This document shows, piece after piece, positions 1-8,085 of a DNA stretch of 64,000 bases. The notes under the pieces were generated by a model, which worked only from the letters and a program-made list of their open reading frames with translations, searched no databases and was not told the DNA's origin. Position 1 is the first letter of the stretch; every line of letters starts with the position of its first letter. Position numbers and translations under genes: made by a program. The stretch is from contig NZ_LZRU01000017.1 of NCBI RefSeq assembly GCF_002159085.1, positions 1 through 64,000 on the forward strand, in the 5' to 3' direction. Source of the stretch: Thermobacillus sp. ZCTH02-B1 (lineage in GTDB: Bacteria; Bacillota; Bacilli; Paenibacillales; Paenibacillaceae).

Positions 1-2
1 CC

Positions 3-242
3 AACGAGCTGGATTTGCTGATCAAAATGCTGGCTTACAACCTCTATGAGCGGTTCAAGCGGGACTATTGCGAACCCGTTCATTGGGGCTATACGATCGC
101 CAGGTTTCGGCTGGAGTTCTTCCATTGGGCGGCGACGATCGTTCGGCACAGCAGGAAGCTCATCCTGAAACTGGCTCACGACTTTCCATACCGCCATGCG
201 TGGAAGCGAATCGAAGCGCGGCTGGCGACCATGTCAGGTTAG
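3..242 (+). CDS. IS1380-like transposase, C-terminal end (cut by window edge)
   Basis: The reading frame is open from the first complete codon to a TAG at 240-242, so this is the last ~79 residues of a gene that starts outside the window. The segment has the pattern NLYERFKR, then RLEFFHWAATIVRH, then a basic KLILKLAHDFPYR stretch. This resembles the C-terminal tail of DDE transposases of the IS1380 group, which end in a conserved AYNL block followed by an R-rich helix (recalled family knowledge, not searched). The catalytic part is not visible. The element would lie to the left, with its right end somewhere in 243-416, just before the degenerate end of the CRISPR array. I could not identify a terminal inverted repeat. 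A different DDE transposase family is possible. Confidence 0.5.
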   Translation, partial: NELDLLIKMLAYNLYERFKRDYCEPVHWGYTIARFRLEFFHWAATIVRHSRKLILKLAHDFPYRHAWKRIEARLATMSG

Positions 243-416
243 AGATTCCCACAATTTTACATGGAAAACCAAAAGCCCCTTGCGGTGGGGGAGGGGGGAG
301 GAATACCTTTCAACGCTGACGGGGAGTTGTCTGGCTGGGAACTTCCCTGTTATTTACAGGGTGTTATGCGCTAACATCTCGTGATTTTACCGAAACAATG
401 GGCTTTCGAAATTTAG

Positions 417-2121
417 GTTTAATTTTCGGGATAGGTACGATCAAAACGGGGAGATCCGAGGCGCCGCCCAAGCGTCTGAAAAAGTTTCAATCCCTCATAG
501 GTACGATCAAAACCGCTTGCAATCAGACACGGCCCCGGTTTAAAATACGGGGTTTCAATCCCTCATAGGTACGATCAAAACCCGCATCACTCCATGCGAC
601 ATCTGCATTGCCCCAGGTGTTTCAATCCCTCATAGGTACGATCAAAACGGTACCAGCTTGACGGTGAACGGATGATCTTCCCGCTGTTTCAATCCCTCAT
701 AGGTACGATCAAAACTTTATCCACCCCTTACATAGCGCTCGTACCATTCAGAAGTTTCAATCCCTCATAGGTACGATCAAAACCCTCCTGGCTCAGCCCC
801 GCGCGAACACGAACCGCGCGGTTTCAATCCCTCATAGGTACGATCAAAACGACGTACCGGATCGCTGAGGTGCGGCGCAAAGAGCAGTTTCAATCCCTCA
901 TAGGTACGATCAAAACCACGATGATTTCATACACCGCGCGCTCTTCCTGGGAGTTTCAATCCCTCATAGGTACGATCAAAACCCTGAAATACATCGCCAA
1001 ACCTCATCGGCATTTCAGGTTTCAATCCCTCATAGGTACGATCAAAACGCCGGATCGCGTAAAAAATGTTGTAACTTCCCATTGAGTTTCAATCCCTCAT
1101 AGGTACGATCAAAACTTGACGACATCGAACGCGAAACGTTTCCGACAAAAGTGTTTCAATCCCTCATAGGTACGATCAAAACCTGGTATGCCCGGGTGTG
1201 CAGCTCGTCCATGGCCTGCGTTTCAATCCCTCATAGGTACGATCAAAACTCTTTTTTTGCTCGCGGTGGCTCAAATCATTATCCAGGTTTCAATCCCTCA
1301 TAGGTACGATCAAAACCGGTCCCGCGGCATGTAAATGTACTCGGTGTAATTTTCAGGTTTCAATCCCTCATAGGTACGATCAAAACCGTGCGGTTGAAGT
1401 CTGCAAAGGGTGGCTACCCGTATGAAGTTTCAATCCCTCATAGGTACGATCAAAACGGAAATCGTGTTGTGCTTCACTCCGATCCTAAAGCCGTTTCAAT
1501 CCCTCATAGGTACGATCAAAACGCCCTGGCGATTACAACAACTTCAGTATTTTTTTATGTTTCAATCCCTCATAGGTACGATCAAAACTTCGCTATTGCG
1601 CGGAGGTTCCAGCTGCCGATCGATGTTTCAATCCCTCATAGGTACGATCAAAACCGCCGCGGAACATGGTCAGTTCCGATCCTCCTTCGGTGGTTTCAAT
1701 CCCTCATAGGTACGATCAAAACGTTGTGGTGCCGGGCCGCATCCACCGCAAGGGCCGGTTTCAATCCCTCATAGGTACGATCAAAACAACGGATTGCCCA
1801 AAACCTATGCGATTCCGATGCTTCGTTTCAATCCCTCATAGGTACGATCAAAACAATGTGGCGGTTATGTGGTAAGTCCGAGTGGAAAGACGGTTTCAAT
1901 CCCTCATAGGTACGATCAAAACGTGAAACGACCAATACAGAAGATTTCCGATCCTCGTAGTTTCAATCCCTCATAGGTACGATCAAAACCATGTACGGAT
2001 GTTCGTAGCTGTCGTTTTCATCCACGTTTCAATCCCTCATAGGTACGATCAAAACGCAGGCCTGCAGGAAACGTCTTTCGGCAGCTGGTGAGTTTCAATC
2101 CCTCATAGGTACGATCAAAAC
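417..2121 (-). CRISPR. CRISPR array, 25 intact repeats plus one degenerate repeat, 25 spacers
   Basis: A 30-nt repeat occurs 25 times without change, first at 484-513 and last at 2092-2121. On the plus strand it begins GTTTCAATCCCTCATAGGTA and ends CGATCAAAAC. A 31-nt degraded copy at 417-447 keeps only the GTTT start and the ATAGGTACGATCAAAAC end. Spacers are 35-40 nt, mostly 36-38. Read on the minus strand the repeat ends in GATTGAAAC, the 5' handle typical of crRNAs from type I-B and III systems, so transcription is inferred to run right to left. This agrees with the decayed repeat at the left, where the oldest, leader-distal end should be. No cas gene is present to the right. Reading frames inside the array are repeat artefacts. 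Confidence 0.98.
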
Positions 2122-2230
2122 CCCAAAAATCGCGAACGATCAAGGTTTTGGTTCATCGCGACATGAACCGCAAATAACGACTTTCTCCTCCAGTATATCA
2201 CAGAACGCTTGTCCCGGCCGCATGTTCCGT
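2122..2230 (-). promoter_or_regulatory. CRISPR leader (inferred)
   Basis: This is the flank on the inferred upstream side of the array, read on the minus strand. It contains a -10-like TATACT (plus-strand AGTATA at 2192-2197) and a perfect 7-bp inverted repeat, GGTTCAT at 2150-2156 and ATGAACC at 2163-2169, 29 bp from the first repeat. Such leader repeats can guide spacer integration, but that role here is inference. No good -35 was found. Confidence 0.55.
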
Positions 2231-2237
2231 CGTTTGC

Positions 2238-2289
2238 ATTTGTCGTCGACCCCCGGGGGTTTTTGCGCTACCGGAGGTCGACGACAAAT
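2238..2289. repeat. 14-bp perfect inverted repeat between leader and fructosamine kinase gene
   Basis: ATTTGTCGTCGACC at 2238-2251 pairs perfectly with GGTCGACGACAAAT at 2276-2289 across a 24-nt loop, and the loop edge holds a CCCCCGGGGG palindrome. It lies 69 bp past the stop of the minus-strand kinase gene. Neither side has a T-run, so it is not a standard intrinsic terminator. It may be a factor-binding site, a folded 3' end, or part of the CRISPR leader. Confidence 0.6.
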
Positions 2290-2357
2290 AACGTACGTGC
2301 GAAATCGGGTTCGGATTCATTTGATAAGATGGTTCCAGCCGGATATTCCCTGTTCCA

Positions 2358-3254
2358 TCACGCATGCCCGGCATACCGCCGCAGCACCCGGTCGACGGAC
2401 GGGCCGTACACTTCCCCGAACAGAATGAGATGCACGAGCAGATGGTACAGCTGATAGATCGGCTTGCGCTCCTCGTATCCGGGATCGACGGGATACGCCT
2501 CGCGATAGGCGGCGTAGAACCGCGCGGGGAAGCCGCCGAACAGCTCCGAGAACGCCAGGTCGCACTCCCGGTCGCCGTAATACACCGCCGGATCGATCAG
2601 CCAGGGGCGCCCGTCCGCGCCGGCCAGCCAGTTGCCGCTCCACAGGTCGCCGTGCAACAGCGACGCGGCGGGCCGGTCCGGCAGCCACCGGTCCAGCCGC
2701 TCCATGAGCCGGTGCAGCGACTCCCATCGGCCCTTCGGCAGCAGGCCGCGCGCCTCCGCCAGTCTCGCGAGCGGCATCAGCCGGCGGTCGCGGTAGAAGG
2801 CGATCCAGGAATCGAGCCAGCCGTTCTCCTGCGGCAACAGCCCGATGTAATTGTCCTCGTGCAGCCCGTACCGCCCGTCCGGGCTCGTCCGGCGGTGCAG
2901 CGCGGCGAGGCCGGCGCCGAGCGCCCCGACCGTCTCCGGTCGGGCCGGTCCGGTCTCGATCCACTCGAGCACGAGCATGCCGCCCGCGCGTCCCGGGATC
3001 TCCCCGGCATAGAGCGGCTCCGGCACCGCGATCGCCTCCGCCCGCCCGAGCAGCCGCAGGCCCTCCGCCTCGCGTCGGAACAGATCGGCCGTCATGTCCC
3101 GCCGCACCTTCACGAACAGCTTCCGCCGCTCCGTCTCGACGCACCAGGATTCGCCGATGTCGCCGCCCCTCGCCTCCCGGACCGCGGCGATTCCCTCGCC
3201 CGCAAGCCCCGGAACGGCTCGCAGGACGGCGTCTCCGATCCAATTGGGTTTCAT
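2358..3254 (-). CDS. Fructosamine kinase family protein
   Basis: A 298-residue protein of the fructosamine-3-kinase/YniA family, cytosolic phosphotransferases with a protein-kinase-like fold that phosphorylate ketosamines on glycated proteins or small amines, leading to deglycation. Visible marks are the early LFVKV block (lysine strand), MLVLEWIE (hinge), LLHGDLWSGN (catalytic loop with the phosphotransfer Asp) and WLIDPAVYYGDRECDLAF (metal-binding DPA motif in place of DFG). Length matches the family (about 290). The start at 3254 is chosen over an in-frame ATG 13 codons upstream because GGAGAGG sits 7-8 nt before it. It is a single gene between the CRISPR leader and the immunity operon. 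A weak promoter with TTGACC near 3313-3318 is possible. Actual substrate unknown. Confidence 0.85.
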   Translation of the reverse strand: MKPNWIGDAVLRAVPGLAGEGIAAVREARGGDIGESWCVETERRKLFVKVRRDMTADLFRREAEGLRLLGRAEAIAVPEPLYAGEIPGRAGGMLVLEWIETGPARPETVGALGAGLAALHRRTSPDGRYGLHEDNYIGLLPQENGWLDSWIAFYRDRRLMPLARLAEARGLLPKGRWESLHRLMERLDRWLPDRPAASLLHGDLWSGNWLAGADGRPWLIDPAVYYGDRECDLAFSELFGGFPARFYAAYREAYPVDPGYEERKPIYQLYHLLVHLILFGEVYGPSVDRVLRRYAGHA

Positions 3255-3360
3255 TTTCGCCTCTCCGACCATGGTATGGAAAGTCACATGCATATGCAGC
3301 CGTATCGCAAGCGGTCAATATGGCTCCCGCCATTAATCTTGGCCCGGAGCCGATTGGAGA

Positions 3361-4818
3361 TCAATCCGCATCTATTCCCTCAGGCGGCCCGACCGCGTGG
3401 TGAAACGCGACGCACGCCTCCCCGGATGCGGCGTTGTACGCCCGGACATCGCCGCCCATTTTCAACGCGAGCCGCCGGACGATGTACAGGCCCAGCCCGG
3501 CGTGGCCGCCCTTGCCGCTCCGTCCCTCTCCGCCGCGATAGAACTTGTCGAACATGCGCTCCAGATCCCGCTTGCCGAACGGCGGCCCGGTGTTGCAAAT
3601 TTCGTACGCGACCCGGCCGGGGAGAAGGTCGACTGCGATCCGGATCCGCCCGCCGGGCGGCGTATGCTCCAGACTGTTCGTGATCACGTTGTCCAGCATC
3701 CGCTCCGCCATTTCCGCATCGAACCGGAGGGGCGACCCGGCGTCGCCCCGGATCTCCGCCTCGATGCGGACGCCGCGCCTCTCCGCCTCCAGCTCGTAGT
3801 GGGACAGCTTCCGTTCCAGGAACGGCCCCATCCGGACCTCGACGGGACGGGGATGGAACGCCGGACTTTCGAGCTCGGAGACATACAGCATGTGCCGCAC
3901 GAGGGAGGCGCTTTTCTCCGCATTCTCGCGGATGATGGACAGATACCGGGCCTGCTTCGGCGACCGCTCCGTGCCGGGATCGTCGAGCAGCGCTTCGGCG
4001 TATCCGAGGATGAGCGAGAGCGGCGTCTTCAGATCGTGCGCCAGCGCTTCGGTCATGGTGCGCCGTTCCTCTTCCATCCGCCACTGGGCGGACAGGGAAC
4101 GCTTCAGCTCGTCCTTCATTTCGTTGAAGGCGGCGACCAGCCGCCCGAGCTCGTTGTCGGCCCGGTAATCCAGTTCGAAGTTGAGATCCCGCTCCCGAAT
4201 CCGGTTGGCCGCTTCCATCAGCATCGCCAGCGGCCGGTTCACGCGGGCGGCGAACCTGCGCGTGAAGAACAGGAGCGCCAGCAGAAACCAGACGAACGGC
4301 GCCGCAACCATGCCGGCCGCCAACGCCGCGATCCAGTATCGGCCGTCGGAAGATGCCGGCGACACCTTGAGATCATAGGCGAGCAGCACGGCGCCGGCCA
4401 GCCCGGCCTCCCCGTCCGGAACCGGCACGACCCTGACGAACCTGCCCTTTGCCGCAAAGGTCGTGTTGAGCCGGCGGATCAGCTCCTCCGGCGCATCGAG
4501 ATAGGCCGCGTCGGTTGAACCGTACAGCCGGTCCCCGCCGGCATTGTACACCTGATAATCCATCCCTTCCGTCGGCACGATCCGCTCCAGCCGTTCCCGC
4601 GCGTCCGGATCGAGCAGCGCCGCCCCCTGCTCCCGGATGTACGCCTCGATGACCGGTATGCGGGTTTCATAATAATTTGCGGGGTTAATTTTTCGGTTCA
4701 ACAAATAATCGAACAGCAGGATGCCCGCCGCATACGTCGCGGCTGTCGCCAGCAGGCTCGAGGCGATGATCAGCGCGATCGTGAGGCGGATTTGCGATTT
4801 CAGCGGTCTGTCGCTCAC
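3361..4818 (-). CDS. Sensor histidine kinase of the immunity operon
   Basis: A 485-residue membrane histidine kinase. Two membrane segments (about 12-37 and 162-186) flank an extracytoplasmic sensor domain of roughly 120 residues. A HAMP linker follows, then the phosphoacceptor helix with EALAHDLKTPLS (His261), the N box DNVITNSLEH near 376-385 and the G box GLGLYIVRR near 441-449. It starts at a GTG with AAGGAG 9 nt upstream, 28 bp after the response regulator stop, and is the last gene of the operon running from 7935 down. Given the lantibiotic-protection transporter upstream, it probably senses a peptide antibiotic or its damage at the membrane. It has the large sensor domain of NisK/SpaK-like kinases and not the tiny loop of BceS-type kinases. 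Confidence 0.9.
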   Translation of the reverse strand: MSDRPLKSQIRLTIALIIASSLLATAATYAAGILLFDYLLNRKINPANYYETRIPVIEAYIREQGAALLDPDARERLERIVPTEGMDYQVYNAGGDRLYGSTDAAYLDAPEELIRRLNTTFAAKGRFVRVVPVPDGEAGLAGAVLLAYDLKVSPASSDGRYWIAALAAGMVAAPFVWFLLALLFFTRRFAARVNRPLAMLMEAANRIRERDLNFELDYRADNELGRLVAAFNEMKDELKRSLSAQWRMEEERRTMTEALAHDLKTPLSLILGYAEALLDDPGTERSPKQARYLSIIRENAEKSASLVRHMLYVSELESPAFHPRPVEVRMGPFLERKLSHYELEAERRGVRIEAEIRGDAGSPLRFDAEMAERMLDNVITNSLEHTPPGGRIRIAVDLLPGRVAYEICNTGPPFGKRDLERMFDKFYRGGEGRSGKGGHAGLGLYIVRRLALKMGGDVRAYNAASGEACVAFHHAVGPPEGIDAD

Positions 4819-4846
4819 GTGGACGCGCTCCTTGCGTCAATCGTCA

Positions 4847-5536
4847 TCATTGGTTCCATTTGTAGCCGATTCCCCACACCGTCGCGATGTACTCCGTCTC
4901 CGGATCGACGGCGGCCAGCTTGGCGCGGATCTTCTTGATGTGCTCGACGACGGTCGAGGAATCGCCTTCCGCATCGTATCCCCAGATTTTCTCGTAGATT
5001 TGCTCGCGCGAAAACACCTGCCCGGCGTGCGTGGCGAGCAGCTCCAGCACGTCGTATTCCCGGCGGGTGAGCGGGATCGGCCGGCCGCCGATCGCGACGG
5101 ACCGCTCCTTCCGGTCCAGCGACAGACGGCCGAACCAGAGCTTCGACCGCATCCTCCCTGCGCCCAGATCCCGGGCGCGCCGCTCCCGCCGCAAATTGGC
5201 CTCGATCCGCGCCATCAGCTCGCGCAGGCCGAACGGCTTCGGAATGTAATCGTCCCCGCCGAGATTGAACGCGGTGATCCGGTCCATTTCCGACTGCTTC
5301 GCGCTCAGGAACAGGATCGGACACATCACCTCGTCCCGGATCGCCCGGCAGACTTCATAGCCGTCCAGATGCGGCATCATGATGTCGAGCAGGATGAGAT
5401 CCGGCTGTTTCCGGGCCAGCTTCACGCCTTCCTCGCCGTCGGCGGCCGTGAGCACCTCGTGCCCCCTCGCCTCCAGCTCCTCCCGCAGCAGGCTGACGAG
5501 ATCTTCTTCGTCATCGATGATCAAAATGCAGGCCAT
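4847..5536 (-). CDS. OmpR-family response regulator
   Basis: A 229-residue two-domain regulator. The receiver domain has the acidic pair at residues 8-9 of ACILIIDDE, the phosphoacceptor Asp51 in LLDIMMP and the conserved Lys in LFLSAKQ. A winged-helix DNA-binding domain follows, with LTRREYDVLELLATH and VEHIKKIRAKL near the C-terminus. The start at 5536 is preferred because the receiver domain begins there; an open frame of 41 codons upstream has no family similarity. It lies between the transporter permease and the kinase in one operon and probably activates that operon, as SpaR/NisR-type regulators do. The target site was not identified. Confidence 0.92.
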   Translation of the reverse strand: MACILIIDDEEDLVSLLREELEARGHEVLTAADGEEGVKLARKQPDLILLDIMMPHLDGYEVCRAIRDEVMCPILFLSAKQSEMDRITAFNLGGDDYIPKPFGLRELMARIEANLRRERRARDLGAGRMRSKLWFGRLSLDRKERSVAIGGRPIPLTRREYDVLELLATHAGQVFSREQIYEKIWGYDAEGDSSTVVEHIKKIRAKLAAVDPETEYIATVWGIGYKWNQ

Positions 5537-5669
5537 TCCGTCATCCCGTCCTTTTGTGCCAGGCTTTCCGAAAGATCGGGCACATCCGGCCCCGGTCCCG
5601 AAATGCATCCGCCTGCCTTCATCCCTTCCGCCCGCTTTCAATCCTTTGCCCGCTTCCATTCCTTCGCCG

Positions 5670-6455
5670 TCAATCTTCGCCGCGGCGCCCCTCCCACCGG
5701 CGGAACCACACGGAACCGCCCGCGGCCGTCAGGGCGAACAGCATGAGCGAGAGGAGCAATCCCTTCTCCGGCGCGGCCGGCATCCGGTCCGGCGCCAGCG
5801 GAACCTGCGACAGCCGCACCGGCCAGGCCCATGGCACATACAGCCAGATGCGGTCGCCGACGACGGTCGCCCCGATGATCGCGGCGGCGAGCAGCCCCGC
5901 TCCGCCGACGCCGGCGCTCGCTCCCCAGCCGGCGGCGAGGGCGAGCCAGTGGTGCAGCGCGATCAGCGGGAGCGAGCCGGCCGCGGCCAGGAGCGCGCCC
6001 GCGAAGAGCGCACCCGCGTCGGGAGCCGGCATGCCCGGCCGGACCAGCATGCCGGCCAGGAACCATGCCGCCGCGCACAGCACGCTCCCGGCGTGAAGAA
6101 GCACGAGGAACAGCAGTCGCGAAGCGTAGACGGCCGATCTGGGCGCAGCGCCGAGCCAGGCCGCGAAATTCCCGGCGTGCTCCTCCTGCAGGGCCAGGAG
6201 CCCGGCCAGCACGCCGACGGCCAGCGGCAGCATCACGGTCCAGCCCTCGAAGAAGACGGAAGCCATTTCCCGCGGCAGCTCCGGCGTGATCCGCCGGTTC
6301 GCGAAATAGAAAAGCATCAGCAGCGCATACGCCGCCGGCGCGGTCAGGACGGCAAAGCGGAGCGGCGTCCTGCGCGTCTTCAGCCAATCCGCCCGCATCA
6401 GCCGGAGCATCAAGGCCAGGTTTCGTTCCCGTCCCGTCGCGCGCAATCCGTCCAC
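5670..6455 (-). CDS. ABC-2 type permease, MutG-like (lantibiotic immunity)
   Basis: A 261-residue integral membrane protein with six predicted hydrophobic segments and the N-terminal pattern MRADWLKTRRTPLRF, typical of the small permeases of lantibiotic-protection transporters (LanG/MutG type). These partner a LanF ATPase and a LanE permease to expel the peptide from the membrane. The start is a GTG at 6455, 2 bp after the stop of the upstream permease, with GGGAGGTG 10 nt before it. It is followed by the response regulator after 130 bp. Very high GC and alanine-rich, like its neighbours. Confidence 0.8.
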   Translation of the reverse strand: MDGLRATGRERNLALMLRLMRADWLKTRRTPLRFAVLTAPAAYALLMLFYFANRRITPELPREMASVFFEGWTVMLPLAVGVLAGLLALQEEHAGNFAAWLGAAPRSAVYASRLLFLVLLHAGSVLCAAAWFLAGMLVRPGMPAPDAGALFAGALLAAAGSLPLIALHHWLALAAGWGASAGVGGAGLLAAAIIGATVVGDRIWLYVPWAWPVRLSQVPLAPDRMPAAPEKGLLLSLMLFALTAAGGSVWFRRWEGRRGED

Positions 6456-6457
6456 GG

Positions 6458-7222
6458 TCAGCGCACCTCCCGGCGCGCGAACAACGCGGCGGTCAGCGCG
6501 GAGGTCAGGACCAGGAACAGCATCGAGGCCAGGATGCCGGCGGGGATGGCCGCCGCGTCACGCAGCGGATCGTCAAGCGGCAGCATCACGCCGTTCGGGT
6601 GAACGCCGATGACCGGCGCCATCAGCCGGATCGGCCAGCTCCACGGCACCGCGATCCAATACGGTTCGGGCGCCGCGACAACGCCGGCAATCATGCCCGC
6701 CGTCCCGAGCGCAAGCGCCGGCAGCGTTCCGAACCGGAACGCCGCGTAGAGATGCACCGGCGCAAGCCCAAATGAACTCAGCCACGCGAGCAGGCCCGCT
6801 TCGGTGATGGCGGCAAGCGGGATGCCTCCGCCGGCCGGGATCAGCCCAGCGGCGGCGATCGCGACCGCGATCAGTACGACGGATGCCATGAACTGATAAT
6901 AGCCTAGCACAACAATCCTGCTCAGCCAAAGCTTTGCGGGATGGACGGGGTTGGCGAGCAGCCCGCGGTAGCGTCCCGCCTTCCTTTCCCGGTTCTCCGC
7001 CAGAACGCCGAGCAGCGCGACCCCGAACGGAACGAACAGCACGGTCCACCAGTTGAAAATCATGGCGAGCAGCACTTCCCGGACCTCGTTCGTCCCGTCC
7101 TCCGGCAACAGGAAGCGGACCACCGCGCCGTAAAGCGCGAAGAAGAGCGGTGCGCCGAGCGCGAGCCTTCTCGCAAAGCTGCGGCGGTACTTGAGGCGTT
7201 CAGCCGCGATCAGCCGGATCAT
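6458..7222 (-). CDS. ABC-2 type permease, MutE/EpiE-like (lantibiotic immunity)
   Basis: A 254-residue membrane protein with about six transmembrane segments. It begins MIRLIAAERLKYRRSF and carries FNWWTVLFVPFGVALL and ENRERKAGRYRGLL, the signature layout of MutE/EpiE permeases, the first of the two membrane subunits of LanFEG exporters. The ATG at 7222 overlaps the ATPase stop (ATGA at 7219-7222), showing translational coupling. A longer open frame to 7729 is only the antisense-free extension over the ATPase gene and is rejected as the start. Confidence 0.83.
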   Translation of the reverse strand: MIRLIAAERLKYRRSFARRLALGAPLFFALYGAVVRFLLPEDGTNEVREVLLAMIFNWWTVLFVPFGVALLGVLAENRERKAGRYRGLLANPVHPAKLWLSRIVVLGYYQFMASVVLIAVAIAAAGLIPAGGGIPLAAITEAGLLAWLSSFGLAPVHLYAAFRFGTLPALALGTAGMIAGVVAAPEPYWIAVPWSWPIRLMAPVIGVHPNGVMLPLDDPLRDAAAIPAGILASMLFLVLTSALTAALFARREVR

Positions 7223-7935
7223 CTCGCATCCGCCTCCCTTCCGCTTGCGCGGACCACGTCCATGAACAGCGCCTCGACGTCGGTGTTCCGGTCCAGCCGG
7301 CCCTGATGGAGCAGTTTCCCGCCGTGGATGATCCCGATGTCGTCGGCGAGCTGCCCGATTTCCGCGAGGCCGTGGCTCGACACCAGCACGGTGACGCCCC
7401 GCGCGGGAAACGAGCGGATCAATGCGCGCAGTTCCCGGATGCCCAATGGATCGAGCCCGTTCGTCGGCTCGTCGAGAATGAGCAGCCGCGGCTGCTTGAG
7501 CAGCGCGATCGCGATCCCGAGCCGCTGCTTCATGCCGAGCGAGAACGCCGCGGCGCGCTTCCGTCCGCTGCCGGCCAGGCCCACGGTCTCCAGCGCTTCG
7601 TCGATGCGGCTGTCCGGAAGCCCCAGCATCAGGGCGTGCACCTTCAGATTTTCCCGCGCGGTCAGGTTGCCGTACAAGGCCGGTGCCTCGATCAGCGCGC
7701 CGATCCTGCCGAGGCATTCCCGGCTCCACGGCTTGCCGTCGAACAGGATGCGGCCGCCGTCCGGCCTGCCGAGTCCGGCGATCATCCGGAGCAGCGTCGT
7801 CTTGCCCGCGCCGTTCGGCCCCAGCAGGCCGTAGACGGTGCCTTCGCGCACGCCGATCGACACGCGGTCGACGACGGCGGTTTTGCCATACCGCTTGGTC
7901 AGACCTTCGGTTTGCAGCACATAACGCTCAGCCAT
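7219..7935 (-). CDS. Lantibiotic-protection ABC transporter ATP-binding subunit
   Basis: A 238-residue ABC ATPase. Walker A is GLLGPNGAGKTTLL, the signature is SLGMKQRLGIA (the form seen in BcrA/LanF exporters), Walker B is LLILDEPTNGLDP, and VSSHGLAEI holds the switch His. It powers the MutE/MutG-like pair downstream. Two starts are possible. The ATG at 7935 has GAGGG 9 nt upstream and is preferred; the ATG at 7944 has only a distant CAGGG. It is first in a five-gene operon (ATPase, MutE, MutG, regulator, kinase). No lantibiotic precursor or LanB/C/M enzyme lies nearby, so the role is probably defence against a foreign peptide or cell-wall antibiotic. Confidence 0.88.
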   Translation of the reverse strand: MAERYVLQTEGLTKRYGKTAVVDRVSIGVREGTVYGLLGPNGAGKTTLLRMIAGLGRPDGGRILFDGKPWSRECLGRIGALIEAPALYGNLTARENLKVHALMLGLPDSRIDEALETVGLAGSGRKRAAAFSLGMKQRLGIAIALLKQPRLLILDEPTNGLDPLGIRELRALIRSFPARGVTVLVSSHGLAEIGQLADDIGIIHGGKLLHQGRLDRNTDVEALFMDVVRASGREADAR

Positions 7936-8023
7936 CGTTTGCATCCCTCATCTTCATCCCTGTGAGTCGTTCGATGACTGAAGCGTACCAGATAAAAATA
8001 AAGAATCGATAAAGCGCGGGCAT

Positions 8024-8064
8024 AAAAAAGCGCCCGTCTGCGGAACATCGTCCCGCAGACGGGC
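8024..8064 (-). terminator. Intrinsic terminator of the GH127 gene
   Basis: A 12-bp stem (GCCCGTCTGCGG at 8032-8043 with CCGCAGACGGGC at 8053-8064) is followed on the minus strand by six T residues (8024-8029). It sits 22 bp past the GH127 stop. Confidence 0.92.
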
Positions 8065-8085
8065 GGCGCTTGCGGAGCGGGCGGT

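Noticed and set aside
870..1875. Several plus-strand reading frames of 69-128 codons inside the array
   Set aside because: They are made of the repeat translated over and over (FQSLIGTIKT or VSIPHRYDQN) joined by spacers; they are artefacts of the CRISPR repeats.
417..2121. Plus-strand transcription of the CRISPR array
   Set aside because: The plus-strand repeat lacks an ATTGAAAC-type 3' handle, and the decayed repeat would then be at the leader end; the minus strand explains both.
6458..7729. 423-codon version of the MutE-like permease gene
   Set aside because: The extra N-terminal 169 codons overlap the ATPase gene in another frame and are Arg-rich; the ATG at 7222 with ATGA overlap is the natural start.
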